This document shows, in pieces, positions 18,631 to 27,680 of a stretch of DNA of 64,000 bases. This DNA comes from Crossiella sp. S99.2 (GTDB taxonomy: Bacteria > Actinomycetota > Actinomycetes > Mycobacteriales > Pseudonocardiaceae). The notes under the pieces are model-generated. The model was not told the DNA's origin and ran no database searches. It worked only from the letters and a program-made list of their open reading frames with translations. The stretch covers positions 434,001 through 498,000 of the forward strand of contig NZ_JALMDK010000005.1 in assembly GCF_023094165.1 (NCBI RefSeq), written 5' to 3'. Every line of letters starts with the position of its first letter. Position 1 is the first letter of the stretch. A program made the translations under genes and the position numbers.

Positions 18631-19767
18631 ATGGCAGATGTTGGGCGTCGCACTTTCCTCGGCGCACTCGGCGCGGCCGTCGTCGGCGGTGGTCTGATGA
18701 GCGCCGCGGGCACCGCCTCGGCCGGGACGCCGGAGGCAGGCGGCGAGGTCTGCGCGCCGACCGGACGGGTCTACCTGGGCACCTACACCGACGCGGCCAG
18801 CGGCGGCAAGGGCATCGGCCTGGCCAAGGCAGGCGCGGGCGGCGGACTGACCGTCGAGTCCACTGTGGCCACTGAGAGTCCGTCCTATATCGCGGTAGGC
18901 CCCGGCGGCCGCACGGTGTACGCGGTCAACGAGCTGGACAAGGGCACGGTCAGTGCGTTCGCGTTGGCGGACAACGGATCCCTGCGTTCCCTGGGCGCCC
19001 GTTCCAGCGGTGGCGCGCACCCCTGCCACCTGACCGTGCACCCCAGCGGCAAGTACGTGCTGACCGCCAACTACACCTCGGGCACCGTCGGCGTGCTGCC
19101 GATCCGGGCCGGCGGCGCACTGGGCAACCCGACCCACATCGTGCAGCACCCTGGCAAGCCGCACGCGCACCAGGTGGTGGTCAGCCCGGACGGAAAGCAC
19201 GTGCTGGCAACGGATCTGGGCACCTCCTCGGTCTACACCTACACCCTGGACCTCAACTCCGGCCGGCTCACCCTGCGCTCCACGCTGGCCCTGGCCAAGG
19301 GCGCCGGTTCGCGCAACCTGGTGTTCCACCCTGACGGCCGCACCGTCTACATCCTCAACGAGCTGGACTCCACACTCGTTGTGGCGGCTTATGATCCGGC
19401 CACCGGCAAGCTCACCGCGGGGCAGCGGATCTCCACCCTGCCGCCGGGCACCACCACCCCGAACTTCCCCGGTGGCATCGCCATCTCCCCGGACGGCCGG
19501 TTCGTCTACGGGGCCAACCGCGGGCACAACAGCGTGGCGGTCTTCGCCACCAGTGAGGGCGGCCGCAAGGTCACCCTGGCCGGCACGCCGGGCAGTGGCG
19601 GGGACTGGCCGCGGCACCTGGAGATCACCCCGGACGGCCGCACGCTCTACAGCTCCAACCAACGCGGCAACGTGATCGGAATCTTCGGTGTCGACCCGGT
19701 GAACGGACTGCTGAAGCCCAGCGGTGAGCTGCGCACTCCTACTCCGGTGTGCGCGGTTGTAGCTTAA
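18631..19767 (+). CDS. Exported lactonase-family beta-propeller protein
   Basis: A 378-residue protein. The N-terminus GRRTFLGALGAAVVGGG is a twin-arginine (Tat) type signal, followed by a TASA cleavage region. The mature part has seven propeller repeats with the recurring 'hPdGrtvYvlNe' pattern (VGPGGRTVYAVNEL, VHPSGKYVLTANY, VSPDGKHVLATDL, FHPDGRTVYILNEL, ISPDGRFVYGANR). This is the lactonase/6-phosphogluconolactonase-like family. Tat export makes a cytosolic pentose-phosphate role unlikely, so the substrate is unknown. The start is set by ACAGGAGCGG upstream. Confidence 0.85.
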   Translation: MADVGRRTFLGALGAAVVGGGLMSAAGTASAGTPEAGGEVCAPTGRVYLGTYTDAASGGKGIGLAKAGAGGGLTVESTVATESPSYIAVGPGGRTVYAVNELDKGTVSAFALADNGSLRSLGARSSGGAHPCHLTVHPSGKYVLTANYTSGTVGVLPIRAGGALGNPTHIVQHPGKPHAHQVVVSPDGKHVLATDLGTSSVYTYTLDLNSGRLTLRSTLALAKGAGSRNLVFHPDGRTVYILNELDSTLVVAAYDPATGKLTAGQRISTLPPGTTTPNFPGGIAISPDGRFVYGANRGHNSVAVFATSEGGRKVTLAGTPGSGGDWPRHLEITPDGRTLYSSNQRGNVIGIFGVDPVNGLLKPSGELRTPTPVCAVVA

Positions 19768-19865
19768 AACGCCTGGCCAGAACACCCGCTCACGGCGGTA
19801 CCGGATATGTTACTGGCCGGTTAATTTGTGGTCCACCTCACTTACCCTGCTCGGAGGTATGGACC

Positions 19866-20675
19866 ATGAACCAGAACCGGTTACTGGCCTCTTTAGCGGC
19901 TCTGCTCATCGCCGGTGCGGTCACCGCCGCACCGGCGATGGCCGCTCCGGCGAAGGCCGCGGCGCCCGTGGACTACGTGGCGCTCGGCGACTCCTACCAC
20001 TCGGGTGTCGGCACCCGGCAGTACGACTCCGCCAGCGGTGACTGCCGCCGGAGCCCGCTGGCGTATCCCGCGCTCTGGGCGAAGTCGCACCAGACCAGCT
20101 CGTTCACCTTCGCCGCCTGTTCGGGCGCGCGCACCGCGGATGTGACCGGCAAGCAGCTGGGCGCGCTCAACGCCAATACCGACCTGGTCACCGTCGGGAT
20201 CGGCGGCAACGACGCGGGCTTCGCGGACATCCTCACCCGCTGTCAGCTGGGCAGTGACAACGACTGCCGCAGCGCGGTGGACGGCGCGATCGCCTTCGCC
20301 CAGCGGGACCTGCCGGCCCGCCTGGACTCGGTGTACCGGGCGATCAAGGCCAAGGCGCCCAACGCCAGACTGGTAGTGCTCGGCTACCCGCGGCTGTTCG
20401 ACGGCGGGCCCTCCTGCTCCTTCGGCGGCATGGGCCAGACCAAGCGGGTCAAGCTGAACTCGGCCGCGGACATCCTCTCCGACGTGGTCTCCGGCCGGGC
20501 CTCGGCCAACGGGGCCACCTATGTGGATGTGCGCTCGGCCTTTGCCACGCACGGGATCTGCTCGTCCAATGAGTGGGTCAACGGGCTGAGCTGGCCGATC
20601 GTGGAGTCCTACCACCCCAACAGCAAGGGCAACGCCGACGGCTTCCTGCCCGCGCTCAACCGCGTCACCGGCTGA
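19866..20675 (+). CDS. Secreted SGNH/GDSL hydrolase
   Basis: A 269-residue secreted esterase or lipase. Residues 1-27 form a signal peptide ending PAMA. The motif VALGDSYHSGVG carries the catalytic Ser (block I), VGIGGNDAGF is block III, and ESYHPNSKG carries the catalytic His (block V). Several Cys pairs (SGDCRRS, ACSGARTAD, TRCQLGSDNDC) match disulfides in the Streptomyces extracellular SGNH esterases. A strong GGAGG precedes the ATG. The 3' end overlaps the convergent SARP gene by 11 bp. Confidence 0.88.
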   Translation: MNQNRLLASLAALLIAGAVTAAPAMAAPAKAAAPVDYVALGDSYHSGVGTRQYDSASGDCRRSPLAYPALWAKSHQTSSFTFAACSGARTADVTGKQLGALNANTDLVTVGIGGNDAGFADILTRCQLGSDNDCRSAVDGAIAFAQRDLPARLDSVYRAIKAKAPNARLVVLGYPRLFDGGPSCSFGGMGQTKRVKLNSAADILSDVVSGRASANGATYVDVRSAFATHGICSSNEWVNGLSWPIVESYHPNSKGNADGFLPALNRVTG

Positions 20676-23457
20676 CCGGCAACCGCAGATCGCGCCACAG
20701 CCGCACGGCTCGGCGCAGGTGCTCCTCGGCCAGTGCCTCCCGGCGCTCGCCGCGGAGCACCTCGCCGAGCAACTGGGTGGCCCCGGCCTCGCCGTGCCGG
20801 TCGCCGAGTCGCTGGTAGAGCAGCACCGCGCGTTCCAGTGAGCTGCGCCCGCAGGCCCGGCGGCCGTCCGCGGAATGCAGTTCGCCCATGGCGCGCAACA
20901 CATACGCCTCACCGTGCGCGTCCCGGATCCGCTCGAAAATGGACAGCGCTTCGTCCAAACAGGACAGTCCGCGGTCCGGGCGGCCCTGGCGCTGGTGCAG
21001 CACGCCGAGCTGGTGCAGCACGTGTGCGGCCCGGTGCTCGTCCCCGGCCAGCCGGGACAGCCGGAGCGCGTCGGTGAAGGCCAGCAGCGCCTCGTCGTTG
21101 CGGTGCTGGGCCAGCCGGGCGGAGCCGATAGCGTTGCGCACGTAGGCTTCCGCGCAGACATCGCGGGCGGCGCGGAAGGCGGTCAGCGCGGCCTGGTGGT
21201 GGTCGAGGGCCTCGGCCGGACTGCCCAGCACTCTGGCCAGCGCGCCGAGTCCGCAGCGGGCCAGGGCGTGGCCGTAGTCGTCGGTGAAGAGTTCGTGCGC
21301 GGCGGTGAAGCGTTCCCTGGCGCGGGCGTACTCGTCGCGGTAGAGGTGCAGCTGGCCGAGTCCGCGCAGCAGCGCCGCGCGCTGATCTCCTTGTGCCACC
21401 GCCAACGCGGTCTCGTGCGTGCGTTCCCAGTCCTCGTGGTGGCTGCCCAGGTCGAAGTAGGGGACCAGGGCCAGTGCGAGGTCGGCGGCCAGGCCGGCTT
21501 CGCCGTGCCGGGTGGCCAGGTCCACGGCCTCGACCAGGGCGGGGCGTTCGCCGTCCAACCAGGCCAGGGCGCGCGGCAGTGAGTCGGTGGCCGCGGTGTC
21601 CCGCTGGCCGGGGGCGAAGATGTTGACCGGCAGCGCGGCGGTGGCGGCGCGGGCGCGGTGCAGCCAGCGGTCCAGTACCTGGCGCACCCAGGCCGGATCC
21701 GTTGCGGCGGCGGCGATCGCGGCGCAGCGGGGGAGTTCGGGCAGCCGGTAGCGCGGGCCGCCGGTGGCCGCGGCCCCGGCCACCTCGGCGAGTCCGGCGT
21801 CCACCAGTTCCTCCACCGCGGCCGGGTCGCCGAGCGTGTCCGCGTCCACCGGGGCCGGTCCGAGCAGTCCCCAACGGCCGAAAGTCGTTGCGGCGCCAGG
21901 GCTAAGTCGCGCCTGGCTCGCGGCGATGCCCGCGCCCGCGTCCAGGTCACCGCAGCGCAGTTCGGCCAGGCGGCTCGCCGGGTCGGCCAGCCGGGCGGCC
22001 AGGGTGCTCAGCCGCCAGCCGGGCCGGGCGGCCAGCCGGGCGCCCGCGATCCGCACCGCCAGGGGCAGGCCGCCGCAGGCCCGCAGGATGGTCGCGGCGG
22101 CCTCGGGTTCGGCCGCGATCCGGGCCGAGCCGACGATCCTGGCCAGCAGCCGGTCGCCCTCGGCCGGGGTGAGTGCCTCGACCGGGATCTCATGTGCGCC
22201 AGGCAGTTCGGTGAGCCGGCGGCGGCTGGTGACCAGTACCGCGCAGCCGCTGGTGGCCGGGAGCAGCGAGCGCACCTGGGCGGCGCTGGCGGCATCGTCG
22301 AGCCACACCAGCACCCGCCGGTCGGCCAGTGCCGAGCGGTACCGGGCGGCGCGTTCGGCGAGTCCAGCGGGGATATCGGTGATGCCCAGGGAGCGCGAGA
22401 GTTCGGCGAGCAGGCGGCCGGTGGGCGCGGGCCGGTGCGAGCCGCCGAGGTCGAGGTAGAGCTGGCCGTCCGGGAACCGGGTGCGCACCGCGTGCGCGGC
22501 CTGGGCGGCCAGCGCGGACTTGCCACAGCCCGCCGGTCCGGTCAGCACCGCGATCCGGGCCGCGCCCAGTTGCGGGGACACCGGTTGCAGCAACGCGGTG
22601 AGCTGATCGAGGGCGGGCTGCCGGCCGGTGAAATCGCCCTCGGCCGGCGGCAACTGGCTGACCGCGGACCGGATGACCGGCGCGGCGGCGGGTTCGGCGG
22701 CGGGCAGTTCGCCGGAGAGCAGCGCGGCGTGGATCCGCCGGGATTCCTGCCCCGGTTCCACGCCGAGTTCCTCCAGCAGGCCGCGGCGCAGGTCGGCGAA
22801 GGTTTGCAGGGCCTCGGCGTCCCGGCCGGTCCCGGCCAGCGCGAGCATGAGCTGCTGGCACAGGCCCTCCCGGAACGGGTGCCGGGCCAGCAGCTCGCGC
22901 AACTCGGCGATGGCGGGCTCACAGCGGCCCAGCGCCACCAGCACGGCCAGCCGCTCCTCGGTGGCCTGGAGCACCCGTTCCTCCAGCCTGCGCAGCAACG
23001 CGGCCCAGCCAGGGGTCGGCGGCAGGTCCTCCAGGGGCGAGCCACGCACCAGGCCGTCCGCCCGGCACAGCAGCTCCAGGGTCAGCTCCAGCCGCCCGTC
23101 CGCCCGGCACTGCCTCGCCCGCCCGGTCAGCTCCTCGAAGACCAGGAGGTCCAGCTCGTCCGGCCGGACCACGATCGCGTAGCCACGCGGCTGGGCCAGG
23201 ATCCGTTCCTCGCCACCGGCCCGCAGGCTGCTGCGCAGGGTGCTGACGTAGGTGCGCAGGTTGGGCACCGCCGAGCGCGGCGGCGACTGCGGCCACAGCG
23301 CGTCCACCAGTGTTTCCGCTGGTACCAGGCGGTTCGGGTTGAGCAGCAGGGTGGCCAGCAGCTGGCGTGGTTTGAGGCCGCCGATGGGCAGGGCGAGGTG
23401 TCGCACCCGGACTTCCAGGGGGCCGAGCACCCGGAAGTCCAGTTCGTCCTGGGCCAT
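20665..23457 (-). CDS. AfsR/SARP-type regulator with NB-ARC and TPR domains
   Basis: A 930-residue transcriptional activator. Residues 1-95 are an OmpR-like winged helix (FRVLGPLEVRVR, LKPRQLLATLLLNPNRLV, LRTYVSTLRSSLR). Residues about 100-250 are the BTAD helical domain. Residues about 285-560 form an NB-ARC ATPase with GPAGCGKSALAAQ (Walker A) and RVLVWLDDAAS (Walker B). The C-terminus holds TPR-like helices with repeated AL..f..AL patterns. Such proteins often switch on secondary-metabolite or development genes. No biosynthetic cluster is adjacent, so the target is unknown. GGAGGTG precedes the chosen start. Confidence 0.88.
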   Translation of the reverse strand: MAQDELDFRVLGPLEVRVRHLALPIGGLKPRQLLATLLLNPNRLVPAETLVDALWPQSPPRSAVPNLRTYVSTLRSSLRAGGEERILAQPRGYAIVVRPDELDLLVFEELTGRARQCRADGRLELTLELLCRADGLVRGSPLEDLPPTPGWAALLRRLEERVLQATEERLAVLVALGRCEPAIAELRELLARHPFREGLCQQLMLALAGTGRDAEALQTFADLRRGLLEELGVEPGQESRRIHAALLSGELPAAEPAAAPVIRSAVSQLPPAEGDFTGRQPALDQLTALLQPVSPQLGAARIAVLTGPAGCGKSALAAQAAHAVRTRFPDGQLYLDLGGSHRPAPTGRLLAELSRSLGITDIPAGLAERAARYRSALADRRVLVWLDDAASAAQVRSLLPATSGCAVLVTSRRRLTELPGAHEIPVEALTPAEGDRLLARIVGSARIAAEPEAAATILRACGGLPLAVRIAGARLAARPGWRLSTLAARLADPASRLAELRCGDLDAGAGIAASQARLSPGAATTFGRWGLLGPAPVDADTLGDPAAVEELVDAGLAEVAGAAATGGPRYRLPELPRCAAIAAAATDPAWVRQVLDRWLHRARAATAALPVNIFAPGQRDTAATDSLPRALAWLDGERPALVEAVDLATRHGEAGLAADLALALVPYFDLGSHHEDWERTHETALAVAQGDQRAALLRGLGQLHLYRDEYARARERFTAAHELFTDDYGHALARCGLGALARVLGSPAEALDHHQAALTAFRAARDVCAEAYVRNAIGSARLAQHRNDEALLAFTDALRLSRLAGDEHRAAHVLHQLGVLHQRQGRPDRGLSCLDEALSIFERIRDAHGEAYVLRAMGELHSADGRRACGRSSLERAVLLYQRLGDRHGEAGATQLLGEVLRGERREALAEEHLRRAVRLWRDLRLPVSR

Positions 23458-23551
23458 GACCACCTCCGCCGGGCTCGCGGTTGTATGCGGTTTGAAGCCG
23501 TTCTGTATGCGCCGCTCGCAGGCTGGCGGCGCCGACAGGAGGGACGGAAGC

Positions 23552-24448
23552 ATGAAAATCAGACGTGTGGTAGCGGCGGGAGTAGGGCTGTTGCTCGCCA
23601 CGGCCACCGCGGTGGTGCTCGCCCCCGCCGCCCAGGCCGCCGGTCCACGCCCCAGTTTCCAGCTGCCTTTCCCCTGCGGGCAGGCCTGGAACGGCGACAA
23701 CGACAACAGCAGCGCGCACCGCGCCTACGAGATCGACTTCAACCGGGGCAGCAGCGCGGGCGCGGACAAGGGCGACACGGTCACCGCCGCGGCCGCCGGC
23801 AAGATCATCACCTCCGCGCACCAGGGCTCGGCCAACGGCTACGGCAACCTGGTGGTCATCGACCACGGCGGCGGCTGGCGCACCTACTACGCGCACCTGG
23901 ACGTCCGCTCGGTCGGCGCCGGCGCGCAGGTCAGCCGGGGCCAGAAGATCGGCACCGTGGGCAACACCAGCAAGCCCGGCAACAACATCAGCCCGCACCT
24001 GCACTACGAGGTGCGCACCACCGACACCTCCTACCCTGGCAACATCCAGCCCGCCTACTTCAACGGCGCCCGCTTCGGCTACCCGAACCAGACCCTGACC
24101 TCCCGCAACTGCGGCGGGTCCAGCAACCCCTACGACGCGGTCGAGGTCTGTGGCGCCGGGTACGGCGTGGTCGACACGGCCTCGCTGGGCGCGGCGGGTT
24201 CGGTGCAGCTGCTGTTCAACGCGGCCAACGGCAACAACTGCGTGGTCACCCTCAAGAGCGCCTCGGTCGGCACCGCCTCGGCCGTCTCGGCCTACCTGGA
24301 GGTGCAGGGCGCGGCCCGGAGCACGGATTCGGGCAGTTTCGAGTACTACGCGGGGCCGGTGCGGAAACCGGCGGACAACAAGTGCGTGAAATGGGGTGGC
24401 TCGGTCGGCTCGGCGGCCTACAACAGCCCGTTCGAGCACTGCGGCTGA
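23552..24448 (+). CDS. Secreted M23 family metallopeptidase
   Basis: A 298-residue secreted protein. Residues 1-30 are a signal peptide (KIRR start, PAAQA cleavage). Residues about 50-180 are a LytM/M23 domain with AHRAYEIDFN and the metal motif SPHLHYEV; GWRTYYAHL and GQKIGTVGNTS are also typical. M23 enzymes cut peptidoglycan cross-bridges or other glycine-rich peptides. The C-terminal 110 residues have four Cys and no family I recognise. GGAGGGA precedes the ATG. It is divergent from the SARP gene, with 94 bp between starts. Confidence 0.88.
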   Translation: MKIRRVVAAGVGLLLATATAVVLAPAAQAAGPRPSFQLPFPCGQAWNGDNDNSSAHRAYEIDFNRGSSAGADKGDTVTAAAAGKIITSAHQGSANGYGNLVVIDHGGGWRTYYAHLDVRSVGAGAQVSRGQKIGTVGNTSKPGNNISPHLHYEVRTTDTSYPGNIQPAYFNGARFGYPNQTLTSRNCGGSSNPYDAVEVCGAGYGVVDTASLGAAGSVQLLFNAANGNNCVVTLKSASVGTASAVSAYLEVQGAARSTDSGSFEYYAGPVRKPADNKCVKWGGSVGSAAYNSPFEHCG

Positions 24449-24601
24449 TCCCGGATTCAGGGCGGCCCGTCGCTGTTGCGGCGGGCCCCTTTTGAGTACC
24501 GAGTAGTTCTACCCAGAGTCACCATATTTATACACACGGGAACCGGGTGGCTGTTACGGTCGTCTGAGGCTGGGGAGGAACAAAGCGGCCGGGGGTGGCA
24601 C

Positions 24602-25018
24602 ATGGCGGATATGACGCCGGAGGAACAACGGCAGTGGAACGAGTACCAGAGCTGGTCAACGCAGGTCCAGGCGGTGAAACAGAGCCAGCTGGGGCTGAAC
24701 AAGGCCATCGGCGAGGGCAAGCTCCGGGTGACGCCAGAGGCAGCCAAGGCCGCCGCGGCGGCCTGCCGGAAGACCGGGGTGGAACTCCGGGCGGCACGGC
24801 TGGGGCTCCGCTTCGAGCTGGATCAGACCCATCTTGGTGACTGTCAGGCCGGACTAGGACTGGCCGCGCAGTTCAAGAACAAGTACGAGGAGCTGAAAGC
24901 TAGGCTCTTCGACGGGGAGCAAATCCTGGAGAACATGGCCAAGGCATACGAGGCTGCGGGCAGGGCTTACCAGGCGGCAGAGGATGCCAACCGCAACAAC
25001 TTGCAAAGGAAGCGCTGA
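24602..25018 (+). CDS. Small helical protein of the type VII secretion island
   Basis: A 138-residue, almost wholly helical protein of unknown family. It has charged amphipathic helices (EEQRQWNEYQSWSTQVQAV, AAAAACRKTGVELRAARL, KNKYEELKARLFDGEQILEN), suggesting a coiled coil, and no signal peptide. The size and composition are like EspC-type or other WXG-like secreted substrates. It opens a four-gene run with a DUF3558 lipoprotein, a PPE-like protein and EspG, so I infer a link to ESX export. The start at 24602 uses GGGGGTGG as ribosome site. Confidence 0.6.
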   Translation: MADMTPEEQRQWNEYQSWSTQVQAVKQSQLGLNKAIGEGKLRVTPEAAKAAAAACRKTGVELRAARLGLRFELDQTHLGDCQAGLGLAAQFKNKYEELKARLFDGEQILENMAKAYEAAGRAYQAAEDANRNNLQRKR

Positions 25019-25021
25019 CCA

Positions 25022-25540
25022 GTGACCACCACGAGCATCAGGTGGGCGGCCGCGTCCGGCCTGCTCATCCTCTTGGCTGGCTGTGGAACGACCAGCGTCG
25101 GCGGCACACCCACCACGCCCAGCGCCAGCCCGGTGCCCAAGGTCGACGCCTGCACTGTGTTGAACGAGCAGGAACTCTCCAGCATTGGGCAGCCCGCCCA
25201 GCCCCACGAGAAGCTCGACAAACGGGGGGAAGTCGGCTGTTCGTGGCAAGGACCTGACTACGGCGTCGCCCTGACTGTCGACGCGGCTCGGAAGCTTGAA
25301 GAGTACCTGAATAAGCCCCAGGGCACATACGTGAAGTCCCAGCTGAACTCGATCAACGGTCGCCGCGGATTCCTGTCGCAGGCTTTCAAGGGCAATGACG
25401 AGTGTGCGGAGTTCATGGAGCTGGGCGGTGGGTTGTTCAACATCCGACTCACCTATGCCGCGGCCTATGCGGGAAAGGGCGACCCCTGCGTGGATGTGGA
25501 GCGGGTCGCGAAGCTGGTTGAACCGAAGTTGCCGAAGTAG
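25022..25540 (+). CDS. DUF3558 lipoprotein
   Basis: A 172-residue lipoprotein with a signal peptide ending in the lipobox LLAGC (Cys21), then a Ser/Thr/Pro-rich spacer. The DUF3558 domain begins PKVDACTVLNEQEL, with paired cysteines (GCSW, DECAEFM, DPCVDVERV). DUF3558 proteins are common actinobacterial lipoproteins and often lie next to type VII secretion substrates. The function is unknown. The GTG start follows the previous stop by 3 bp, so the genes are an operon. Confidence 0.85.
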   Translation: MTTTSIRWAAASGLLILLAGCGTTSVGGTPTTPSASPVPKVDACTVLNEQELSSIGQPAQPHEKLDKRGEVGCSWQGPDYGVALTVDAARKLEEYLNKPQGTYVKSQLNSINGRRGFLSQAFKGNDECAEFMELGGGLFNIRLTYAAAYAGKGDPCVDVERVAKLVEPKLPK

Positions 25541-25551
25541 GGGGGCCGACC

Positions 25552-26775
25552 ATGGCCGAGGGATACGACGCGCCGAAGATCACCGCGACTGACAACTGGG
25601 CGGCCAAGGGGCACCAGGGCATCTACGACATGCTCCAGTCCAGCGTGCAGCCCGCTCGGATCACCGAGACCGGGCAGGAGTTCAGCGACTGCGGCAAGAA
25701 GGTCACCCAGGCATTCGAGGATCTCAGCCGGGAGCTGTCCAGGGTGCTCGACGGGCAGTGGTCGGGGGAAGCGGCGACCAAGGGCGTGCAGTCCAGTCAG
25801 CAGTTGGTCGACTGGGGTAAGACGCTGGGTGCCGCGGCTTCGAAGGTCGGCGGCGGGATGCAGCGGGCCGGGTCGACCGCAGGGTCGGTGAAGTCCTCAG
25901 TGGACAAGCCGAAGGACTTCAACTGGACCAGCGTGCTGCTGCCGAGCATCCTGCCCGGTGGCGCGATCATCGGCGCCATTGACGCGAAGAACCAGGTCGA
26001 CGGGATGAAGGCCGATGAGGCCGCCGCGATCCGGGTGATGAGCAGTGTCTACTCGCCGGACTACGCCAGCGTGGACAGCACCGTGCCCGCCTTCCTGCCC
26101 GCGATCGACCCGACCCAGCCGCAGCCGGAACAGCCGCCGACCGACCCCGGCCGCCCCGGACCCGGTCAGCCGTGGGTGCCGCCGGGTGGCCGGACCCCGC
26201 GGGATCCGCGCGACCCCGGTTCGGTCGACCCTGGCCGGACCGGTGGCATCCCGCGGCAGGATCCGCCGCAGGGTGGCGAGCGGCCGATCGAGCGGCCGGT
26301 GGAACAGCCGAGGCCGAGCGACCAGGTGCGTCCCGGCGAACATCCACGGTGGCCGATCGATGACACCGGGCTGTCCGGGGATCCCATGCCGGTTGAGCGG
26401 CCAGTCGCTGGTCCGGTCAACGCTCCTGGACAGAACGTCGGGCAGGGGGGCGTTGGGCAGGGTGGCACTGGTGGTGGCTACCTGGGCGGATTCGCGGCGG
26501 GTGGCGCCGCTGGTGGTGGCGCGGGCGCTGGTGGGCTGGGACGTGGTGGATCCGCCGGTGTCGGGATGGGTGGAGTCTCCGCCCCGGTCTCCGGCGGCGG
26601 AGCGGGACGGCCGGGTGCGCCGGGGGCTCCCGGTGGCCTGGCTCCTGGTGGCGCGGCCGGGCGCGGGGAAGAGGACAAGGAACACGAGACCGCCGAGTAC
26701 CTGGTCAACGAGGACAACCTGAACGATCTCATCGGGGACCTGGGGCGGGTTTCGCCGCCGGTCATCGGCGAATGA
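25552..26775 (+). CDS. PPE-like/WXG type VII secretion substrate
   Basis: A 407-residue protein without a signal peptide. The N-terminal 180 residues are helical with a central WSG turn (VLDGQWSGEAATKGV), which is the WXG helix-turn-helix of ESX substrates in a PPE-sized domain. Residues about 185-285 are a Pro/Arg/Asp-rich low-complexity linker, and 300-375 are a Gly/Ala-rich linker. A conserved acidic tail ends it (HETAEYLVNEDNLNDLIGDL). This layout is shared by actinobacterial PPE-domain proteins exported with EspG help. It overlaps espG by 4 bp. Confidence 0.8.
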   Translation: MAEGYDAPKITATDNWAAKGHQGIYDMLQSSVQPARITETGQEFSDCGKKVTQAFEDLSRELSRVLDGQWSGEAATKGVQSSQQLVDWGKTLGAAASKVGGGMQRAGSTAGSVKSSVDKPKDFNWTSVLLPSILPGGAIIGAIDAKNQVDGMKADEAAAIRVMSSVYSPDYASVDSTVPAFLPAIDPTQPQPEQPPTDPGRPGPGQPWVPPGGRTPRDPRDPGSVDPGRTGGIPRQDPPQGGERPIERPVEQPRPSDQVRPGEHPRWPIDDTGLSGDPMPVERPVAGPVNAPGQNVGQGGVGQGGTGGGYLGGFAAGGAAGGGAGAGGLGRGGSAGVGMGGVSAPVSGGGAGRPGAPGAPGGLAPGGAAGRGEEDKEHETAEYLVNEDNLNDLIGDLGRVSPPVIGE

Positions 26776-27497
26776 GCGGCCGGTGGCTGCTGTCGGCCGC
26801 GGAGTTCGACCTGGTCTGGGCGCGGCTGGGCTTTGGCGAGCACCCGTATCCGCTGGACGTGCCCAACTTCGGTGACACGGTGGAGGAACGAGCGCTGGCG
26901 GCCCGTCGGCTGCCGCCGCCAGCGGAGGAGTTGGCTCGGGCGCTGGCAATCCTCGCCAGGCCCCGGGTGTGGATCGACTCGTTGTCACTGAGTCCTGGCG
27001 AGCAGGTGCCAGACCGGGCGATCGTGGCTGCCTCGGGGCAGTCCGCCGTGCTGGTGGTGCAGAGCGGTTCCGGTCAATTCCGGGTGGAGCCGGTGCGGGC
27101 GAGTTCGCTGGTGTCGGTGGTGCTGGATCTGCTGCCGCAGGGCTCGCCGGCGCGGGATTCGGTGACGCTGCCGGTGGCCGCTATGGCTTCCGCGGCCGAC
27201 GGCTACCTTCGGGACGCGGGGCATTGGCAGAACCAGGACAGTCGGGCACGGCACAAGATCACCGAGATTCTGCGGCAGCCGAAACAGGCCGCGGGGCAGC
27301 TCACCGCGAACGGGCTGGACCGCCTCGGGCGGCCGGTGCGGACCGCCACATTGAGCTGGTTCGACGCGCCGCGGCGGCATCTGCTGGTGCGCGGTCCCGG
27401 GACGGATGGCGCCGACTGGATCACGGTGGCGGGAGCGGACCACGAGCGGCTGCGGGGCCGGCTGAACGAGATGCTGGATTCGGTGGGCGGGAGTTGA
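26772..27497 (+). CDS. EspG family ESX secretion chaperone
   Basis: A 241-residue cytosolic protein of the EspG family. Typical features are the opening LSAAEFDLVWARLGFGEHPYPL, AAVAASGQSAVLVVQSG-type strands, and the C-terminal PVRTATLSWFDAPRRHLLV. EspG binds the tip of PE-PPE heterodimers and keeps them soluble for export through ESX. It overlaps the PPE-like gene by 4 bp, which identifies that protein as the probable client. No EccB, EccC, EccD or MycP gene is in the window, so the secretion channel must be encoded elsewhere. Confidence 0.85.
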   Translation: MSGRWLLSAAEFDLVWARLGFGEHPYPLDVPNFGDTVEERALAARRLPPPAEELARALAILARPRVWIDSLSLSPGEQVPDRAIVAASGQSAVLVVQSGSGQFRVEPVRASSLVSVVLDLLPQGSPARDSVTLPVAAMASAADGYLRDAGHWQNQDSRARHKITEILRQPKQAAGQLTANGLDRLGRPVRTATLSWFDAPRRHLLVRGPGTDGADWITVAGADHERLRGRLNEMLDSVGGS

Positions 27498-27680
27498 ATC
27501 TCGGCGGCACCAATGCGGCGGATTCCCAGCAGGTCGATTGCTGTTACCGGTCTGATAAACAGGCCCGCCACCTGCGGTGACACCCACGATCTAGATAACT
27601 CCGCCCCGATGGCCGCTTGTTGGTGAGTTTTGCACCGAGATACGTTCTTGGTGTTCTGCTCGCTGATCGAGGGGGCTTCG

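Noticed and set aside
24476..24601. N-terminal extension of the small type VII protein
   Set aside because: The extension includes the likely promoter and ribosome site and lacks helical character. The ATG at 24602 fits better.
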